Below, one piece after another: positions 59,498-64,000 of a DNA stretch of 64,000 bases; within the stretch, counting starts at the first letter, position 1, and each line of letters starts with the position of its first letter. The notes beneath the pieces were generated by a model. That model was not told where the DNA came from. It saw nothing but the letters and a program-made list of their open reading frames with translations, and searched no databases. The translations under genes were made by a program, and so were the position numbers. The stretch lies in NCBI GenBank assembly GCA_003211695.1, contig QCSA01000002.1, positions 82,590 through 146,589 of the forward strand. Reading direction: 5' to 3'. Source of the DNA: Pelagibacteraceae bacterium AG-464-P07 (lineage in GTDB: Bacteria > Pseudomonadota > Alphaproteobacteria > Pelagibacterales > Pelagibacteraceae).

Positions 59498-59860
59498 ATG
59501 TATGAGCTAGCAGCTGATTTAACATTAATTGTTCATTTTGCTTTTATAATATTTGTTGTATTTGGCGCGTTACTATTTATTGTCTCAACAAAAATTATTT
59601 ATGTTCATGTCCCTGCATTAATTTGGGGAATATATTTAGAATTTACACATTCCGTTTGTCCTTTAACTTATCTTGAAAATTGGTTTTTACTAGAAGCTAA
59701 TTTGACAACATATTCTGAAGGTTTTATCCAAAAATACCTAATCCCTTTCGTTTATCCAAAGAACCTGACTGAAGATTTACAGACATATCTAGCAATAGTT
59801 CTTATAGTTACAAATATAATTGTGTATGGATTAATAATTAATAAATCAAAAAAAAAATAA
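59498..59860 (+). CDS. DUF2784-like membrane protein
   Basis: LAADLTLIVHFAFIIFVVFGALL...SVCPLTYLENWF...YSEGFIQKYLIPFVYP. Confidence 0.75.
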   Translation: MYELAADLTLIVHFAFIIFVVFGALLFIVSTKIIYVHVPALIWGIYLEFTHSVCPLTYLENWFLLEANLTTYSEGFIQKYLIPFVYPKNLTEDLQTYLAIVLIVTNIIVYGLIINKSKKK

Positions 59861-59915
59861 CAGCTTTCCTTGGTTAATTTGAAAAGGTTTTAAAAATTAT
59901 AACTTTTTAGCTTAG

Positions 59916-59987
59916 TTATGCGTTGTTCCATATCCACGTAAGAACTATTAAAGCTCCCATAGATATTAACAAAATATCAGCACCCAT
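59916..59987 (-). CDS. Candidate 23-aa membrane microprotein MGADILLISMGALIVLTWIWNNA
   Basis: Complete ATG-TAA ORF; SD AGGAGGG at 59995-60001, 7 nt upstream; single hydrophobic helix. Confidence 0.5.
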   Translation of the reverse strand: MGADILLISMGALIVLTWIWNNA

Positions 59988-60063
59988 AATAAATCCCTCC
60001 TATTAAAATAATCATAAAGTTTAATTAGTTTATAGATTATAATAAAATAAAATCTAGCAATTA

Positions 60064-60123
60064 TTACTGATTAAAGAAATAATAAATTACAGCAACAACT
60101 ATCAATATTTCCCAGCCGCTCAT
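60064..60123 (-). CDS. Candidate 19-aa membrane microprotein MSGWEILIVVAVIYYFFNQ
   Basis: Complete ATG-TAA ORF; SD AAGGAGG just upstream; single hydrophobic helix. Confidence 0.5.
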   Translation of the reverse strand: MSGWEILIVVAVIYYFFNQ

Positions 60124-60195
60124 TAAACCTCCTTATTAATTAACTATATTATATAAAAAACGATCATATTGTCAAAATAATGAAATCCAAATTAA

Positions 60196-60327
60196 GTGTA
60201 TTATTGTGTTTGGTTAGGAATTCATCGTTATAAAGTAATTGATATTTCATTCGGATTTGGCCTAGGTGGATCAGTTAGAACAATTCAATGTAAAATATGT
60301 GGAATTAAGAAAATTAGAAAAGAATAG
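60196..60327 (+). CDS. Candidate 43-aa CxxC mini-protein
   Basis: GTG-start frame: VYYCVWLGIHRYKVIDISFGFGLGGSVRTIQCKICGIKKIRKE*; coding-like composition with CKICG. Confidence 0.35.
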   Translation: MYYCVWLGIHRYKVIDISFGFGLGGSVRTIQCKICGIKKIRKE

Positions 60328-60418
60328 ATTTTTTATTCGCGTCCTACTAGTTTATTAACAGTTTCTTGCAAAAGATGGCGACTTGACGTTAAAGAAATAA
60401 TTTAATGTAATAACGATT

Positions 60419-61270
60419 ATGGGAATCATTATAGATGTATTTCTGCCCTTGGCTTTGGCTTTTATAATGTTTGCATTAGGATTGGGGCTTACAGGAAGTG
60501 ATTTTTTGAGAGTTGTAAAGCAACCTCGTGATTTTTTTGTAGGAGCTTTTTCTCAAATTATTTTGCTTCCAATTATTGCATTTATTCTTGTAAAAATATG
60601 GCCAATTTCACCTGAATTAGCAATTGGAGTAATGATTATTGCTGCAGCTCCAGGTGGTGTTACATCCAATTTATTAACTTCTTTTGCAAAAGGCGATGTG
60701 GCTCTATCAGTATCACTCACAGCAATTATTAGTTTATTGTGCGTTATTACAATTCCATTTGTTGTTTTAACTTCTGCAAGACTATTAGCTGATTCAAGCA
60801 TAACTCAAGATATTTCAGTTATTGGCATGGCACGAGATATGTTTTTAATTGTTACAGTGCCAGTTATATTAGGCATGTTGTTCAGAAGGATTGCTTCTGG
60901 TGTGGCATTATCATTTGAATCAATAGCAAAAAAAATATCAACAGTACTTTTTGTACTTGTTTTATTGGGTGCGATTGCAGCAGAAAGAGAAAATATTGTT
61001 TCTTATTTTGCACAAGCAGGACTGATAACTTTAGTACTTAATGTAGTTATGATGGTTGTAGCATATTTTGTCGCTCAGTCACTTGCCTCAGGAACAGAAC
61101 AAAAAAAATGTATTACAATTGAGTGTGGACTACAAAATGGAACCCTTGCTATATTTGTAGCAACCTCGATTTTTGGTGGAGGCATGTATGTTATACCTGC
61201 AGCAACTTACAGCTTAATAATGTTTGCTACTTCTTTGATATTTGTATCTTTAGTTAGAAAAACTATTTAA
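60419..61270 (+). CDS. Bile acid:sodium symporter (BASS) family transporter
   Basis: FALGLGLTGSDFLRVVKQPRDFFVGAFSQIILLP; AAAPGGVTSNLLTSFAKGDVALSVSLTA; ECGLQNGTLAIF. Confidence 0.88.
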   Translation: MGIIIDVFLPLALAFIMFALGLGLTGSDFLRVVKQPRDFFVGAFSQIILLPIIAFILVKIWPISPELAIGVMIIAAAPGGVTSNLLTSFAKGDVALSVSLTAIISLLCVITIPFVVLTSARLLADSSITQDISVIGMARDMFLIVTVPVILGMLFRRIASGVALSFESIAKKISTVLFVLVLLGAIAAERENIVSYFAQAGLITLVLNVVMMVVAYFVAQSLASGTEQKKCITIECGLQNGTLAIFVATSIFGGGMYVIPAATYSLIMFATSLIFVSLVRKTI

Positions 61271-61428
61271 ACTAAAGCATTTGGACTTCAACCATTCCTA
61301 ATTCCATCAAGATATACATAATATAGTGTATAAGTATTTTTTTTTACTACATATTGGAATATTTTTTTCATAATTGAGTTTTTAAATTTGTTGATGAATC
61401 AAAATTTATGAAACATTATATCAGTATT

Positions 61429-61468
61429 CAAAAGTTGGAAGACTTTTGAGTTTATTGTTAACAATAAA
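61429..61468 (+). promoter_or_regulatory. Two adjacent hairpins in the leader of the AapJ-like gene
   Basis: CAAAAGT-tggaag-ACTTTTG (61429-61448) and the 18-bp perfect palindrome TTTATTGTTAACAATAAA (61451-61468), just before the SD. Confidence 0.5.
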
Positions 61469-61483
61469 TTAGAGGGTATAAAA

Positions 61484-62524
61484 ATGTATAAATACATTAA
61501 ACAACTAACTTCTTTGTTAGCCGTGTTTGTAGTTTTATTTGCATTTGCAAATGAAGCCATGGCAGCAAAGAAATCAAAAACTTTGAAGAACACTATTAAA
61601 AAAGGTTTTGTAAGATGTGGTGTTTCTCAAGGTCTTCCAGGATTTTCTAATGCTGATGCATCTGGAAACTGGACAGGTGTTGACGTTGATGTTTGCAGAG
61701 CTGTAGCTGCTGCAGTACTAGGTGATGCAAGTAAAGTTAAATTTACTCCACTAAGTGCTAAAGAAAGATTTACAGCTTTAACAGCAGGTGAAATCGACAT
61801 TTTATCAAGAAATACTACATGGACTTTGTCTCGTGACGCTGACATTGGTTTAACTTTTGTTGGTGTAAACTTTTACGATGGTCAAGGTTTTATGGTTAGA
61901 AAAGATTCTGGAATTACTTCTACTAGCCAATTTAAAAGTGGTCTTTCTGCTTGTGTAAATATTGGAACTACAACTGAGTTGAATATGAGAGACTTTTTTA
62001 CTTCAAAAGGTATTTCATACGAGCCAGTTGTGTTTGAAAAAGCAGATGAAGTTGTTGCAGCTTACGATTCAGGCAGATGTGATACGTATACAACTGATAA
62101 ATCTGGTTTAGCAGCTCAAAGAACTAAAATGAAAGACCCAGATGCTCATATAGTATTACCTGAAACGATTTCAAAAGAACCTTTGGGTCCTGTTGTTCGT
62201 CAAGGTGATTCAGTTTGGGAAGACATTGTTCGTTGGTCTCTGTACGTTATGATTGAAGCAGAAGAATACGGTATTAATTCTTCAAATGCTAATGCTATGA
62301 AAGCTTCGGAAAATCCACAAATCAAAAGACTTGTTGGTGCTGAAGGTGAATTAGGAGCAGCTTTAGGAATAGGTAATGAGTGGAGCTATAACATAATTAC
62401 ACAAGTTGGTAATTATGGCGAAAGCTACAAACGTAATATCGCAGATACTGGTATATTACCTGATAGAGGTCCTAATCAACTTTGGACAAAAGGTGGTATT
62501 CTTTACGTAGCACCAGCTAGATAA
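61484..62524 (+). CDS. aapJ: General L-amino acid ABC transporter substrate-binding protein (AapJ-like)
   Basis: RCGVSQGLPGFSNADASGNWTGVDVDVCRAVAAAVLGD; TTWTLSRDADIGLTFVGVNFYDGQGFMV. Confidence 0.92.
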   Translation: MYKYIKQLTSLLAVFVVLFAFANEAMAAKKSKTLKNTIKKGFVRCGVSQGLPGFSNADASGNWTGVDVDVCRAVAAAVLGDASKVKFTPLSAKERFTALTAGEIDILSRNTTWTLSRDADIGLTFVGVNFYDGQGFMVRKDSGITSTSQFKSGLSACVNIGTTTELNMRDFFTSKGISYEPVVFEKADEVVAAYDSGRCDTYTTDKSGLAAQRTKMKDPDAHIVLPETISKEPLGPVVRQGDSVWEDIVRWSLYVMIEAEEYGINSSNANAMKASENPQIKRLVGAEGELGAALGIGNEWSYNIITQVGNYGESYKRNIADTGILPDRGPNQLWTKGGILYVAPAR

Positions 62525-62553
62525 TTGTATTTAATTAAATAGTTATTAAAAAA

Positions 62554-62581
62554 GGGCTAGATTTTTCTAGCCCTTTTTTTT
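62554..62581 (+). terminator. Terminator/attenuator-like hairpin between the AapJ-like and permease genes
   Basis: GGGCTAG-atttttt-CTAGCCC-like stem followed by a T run. Confidence 0.75.
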
Positions 62582-62596
62582 ATCTTTAATAATTCA

Positions 62597-63793
62597 ATGG
62601 ATATAAAAAATACAACCAAAGGTTTTACTAATTTTTTCTCTGGAAGTTCAACATTTGGGAAATATTTTCCTCAAACATTAACGGTCTTTGTCATAATATT
62701 TATTTTTGGATATTTTGCTTACAACGCCCAAGTTAATATGGATAACAGAGGTATTGATTTTGGGTTACGTTTTTTAGGTGAGGAAGCATCATTTGATATT
62801 CAATTTTCATTGATAGAGTATAGTGGAGCAAGCTCATATGCGCGAGCATACTTAGTTGGAGTTTTAAATACTATTTTAGTTGCTGTTATAGGAATATTTT
62901 TTGCGACAATTTTAGGTGTTGTTATTGGTATTTCCAGACTATCTTCTAATTATTTAATAGCAAAAGTTGCCGAATGGTACATAGAGATATTTAGAAATAT
63001 ACCATTATTACTACAGTTATTTTTTTGGTATTTTGCTGCACTAAGAGCTTTACCTTTACCCAAAGAAGCAATTAACTTTTTTGACATAGCTTATTTGTCA
63101 GTAAAAGGACTTTATATTCCTAAATTTATTTGGACAAATTTTGATATTTTTTTCTATTCAATAATTGCATCAATAGTTGCAATAATATTTGTATTTAAAT
63201 ATGCAAGAAATCAGCAGGAACAAACCGGAAAACGTATACCGTCTTTTTTAATATCTCTTGGAATTATTGTATTGCTACCACTGTTAACTTTCTTAATAGG
63301 GGGAGTGTCTCTAAGCTTTGAATATCCCCTACTTACGCAATTATCGAAAACTATCTTCAATTACATAGGAGGTGTAGCAATAATTCCTGAATTAATGGCA
63401 TTGGCACTAGCTTTATCTCTATATACAGCCACCTTTATAGCTGAGTGTGTTAGGGCAGGAATAATGGGAGTTACTAAGGGGCAAAAAGAGGCGGCAGCAT
63501 CTATAGGTTTAACACCAGGTCAAATACTTAGGTTGGTTGTAATGCCACAAGCATTGAGGATAATTATTCCACCAACCACCAATCAATACTTGAATTTAAC
63601 GAAGAATTCATCTCTTGCGGCGGCAATTGCATATCCAGACATAGTTTTGGTTTTTGCTGGAACAGCAATGATGCAAACTGGAAGAGCAATTGAAATAGTT
63701 TCTATTACTATGCTGACTTATTTAAGTCTGAGCATTGCAATCTCAATTTTTATGAATTGGTATAACAAAAAAATAGCAATTAAAGAAAAATGA
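62597..63793 (+). CDS. aapQ: General L-amino acid ABC transporter permease (AapQ-like)
   Basis: MDNRGIDFGLRFLGEEASFDI; EIFRNIPLLLQLFFWYF; TKGQKEAAASIGLTPGQILRLVVMPQALRIIIPPTTNQYLNLTKNSSLAAAI. Confidence 0.9.
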   Translation: MDIKNTTKGFTNFFSGSSTFGKYFPQTLTVFVIIFIFGYFAYNAQVNMDNRGIDFGLRFLGEEASFDIQFSLIEYSGASSYARAYLVGVLNTILVAVIGIFFATILGVVIGISRLSSNYLIAKVAEWYIEIFRNIPLLLQLFFWYFAALRALPLPKEAINFFDIAYLSVKGLYIPKFIWTNFDIFFYSIIASIVAIIFVFKYARNQQEQTGKRIPSFLISLGIIVLLPLLTFLIGGVSLSFEYPLLTQLSKTIFNYIGGVAIIPELMALALALSLYTATFIAECVRAGIMGVTKGQKEAAASIGLTPGQILRLVVMPQALRIIIPPTTNQYLNLTKNSSLAAAIAYPDIVLVFAGTAMMQTGRAIEIVSITMLTYLSLSIAISIFMNWYNKKIAIKEK

Positions 63794-64000
63794 TAAAAAC
63801 TCTGAATATTTTAGGTCAACCTAGTAGGGATAAATTAAGTTTATTCGTTTCAGTAGGCATTTCTCTTTTTGCATTGGGAATTATCGATGTAATACTTAGT
63901 TCTTTTTTCGAAATAAATATTACCTCTATCTTACCAAGATGGGTAAATTTTTTTACGCCTATTCTATTTGGTTTTGTTGGACTTCATTATATTAGAATTG
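63790..64000 (+). CDS. Membrane protein start, probable second permease (AapM-like), cut by window end
   Basis: ATGA overlap with the AapQ-like stop; MIKTLNILGQPSRDKLSLFVSVGISLFALGIIDVIL...; assignment mainly from synteny. Confidence 0.5.
   Translation, partial: MIKTLNILGQPSRDKLSLFVSVGISLFALGIIDVILSSFFEINITSILPRWVNFFTPILFGFVGLHYIRI

Noticed and set aside
1-64000. CRISPR arrays, transposons, integrases, intact toxin-antitoxin or prophage genes
   Set aside because: Looked for regularly spaced repeats, terminal inverted repeats and the corresponding protein motifs; none supported.

Overview
The window is a gene-dense, very AT-rich (poly-A/T, Lys/Asn-rich proteins) stretch of a streamlined alphaproteobacterial chromosome. 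By gene content and compactness it is SAR11/AEGEAN-169-like; that taxonomy is inference. Most of it is core metabolism: rpoZ, dusA, nrdAB, prpC/prpD-like, glmS, class II DAHP synthase, cysS, cimA, rpsD, grxD-bolA, purB, map, sfsA, nadK. It also carries two polar amino-acid ABC transporters, one tRNA-Leu(UAA), and a one-carbon/osmolyte block (DMGDH-like, DmdA-like GcvT, gamma-butyrobetaine dioxygenase, BKACE, carnitine dehydrogenase-like). No CRISPR array, transposase, integrase or rRNA was seen.

Most noteworthy observations:
1. A 4.66-kb segment lies between the 3' end of tRNA-Leu (34360-34380) and a degenerate direct copy of that end (39023-39043). It looks like an att-flanked mini-island. 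It carries a 5-formyl-THF cyclo-ligase-like gene (COG0212-type), a putative ECF S-component, a single-chain EcfT-EcfA-EcfA' fusion and a DUF3047 protein. I infer a candidate thiamin-precursor or folate-type uptake system.
2. Four small minus-strand membrane ORFs (78, 71, 23 and 19 aa) with strong Shine-Dalgarno sites lie in 57.2-60.2 kb. The two smallest are missing from the ORF track.
3. Several gene relics absent from or truncated in the ORF track: MetE-like N-terminus, PhnZ-like HD oxygenase, aldehyde dehydrogenase C-terminus, TauD N-terminus, and a Type ISP/helicase-like N-terminus next to the tRNA.
4. A carnitine-to-glycine-betaine gene set is split by a sugar-biosynthesis cassette.
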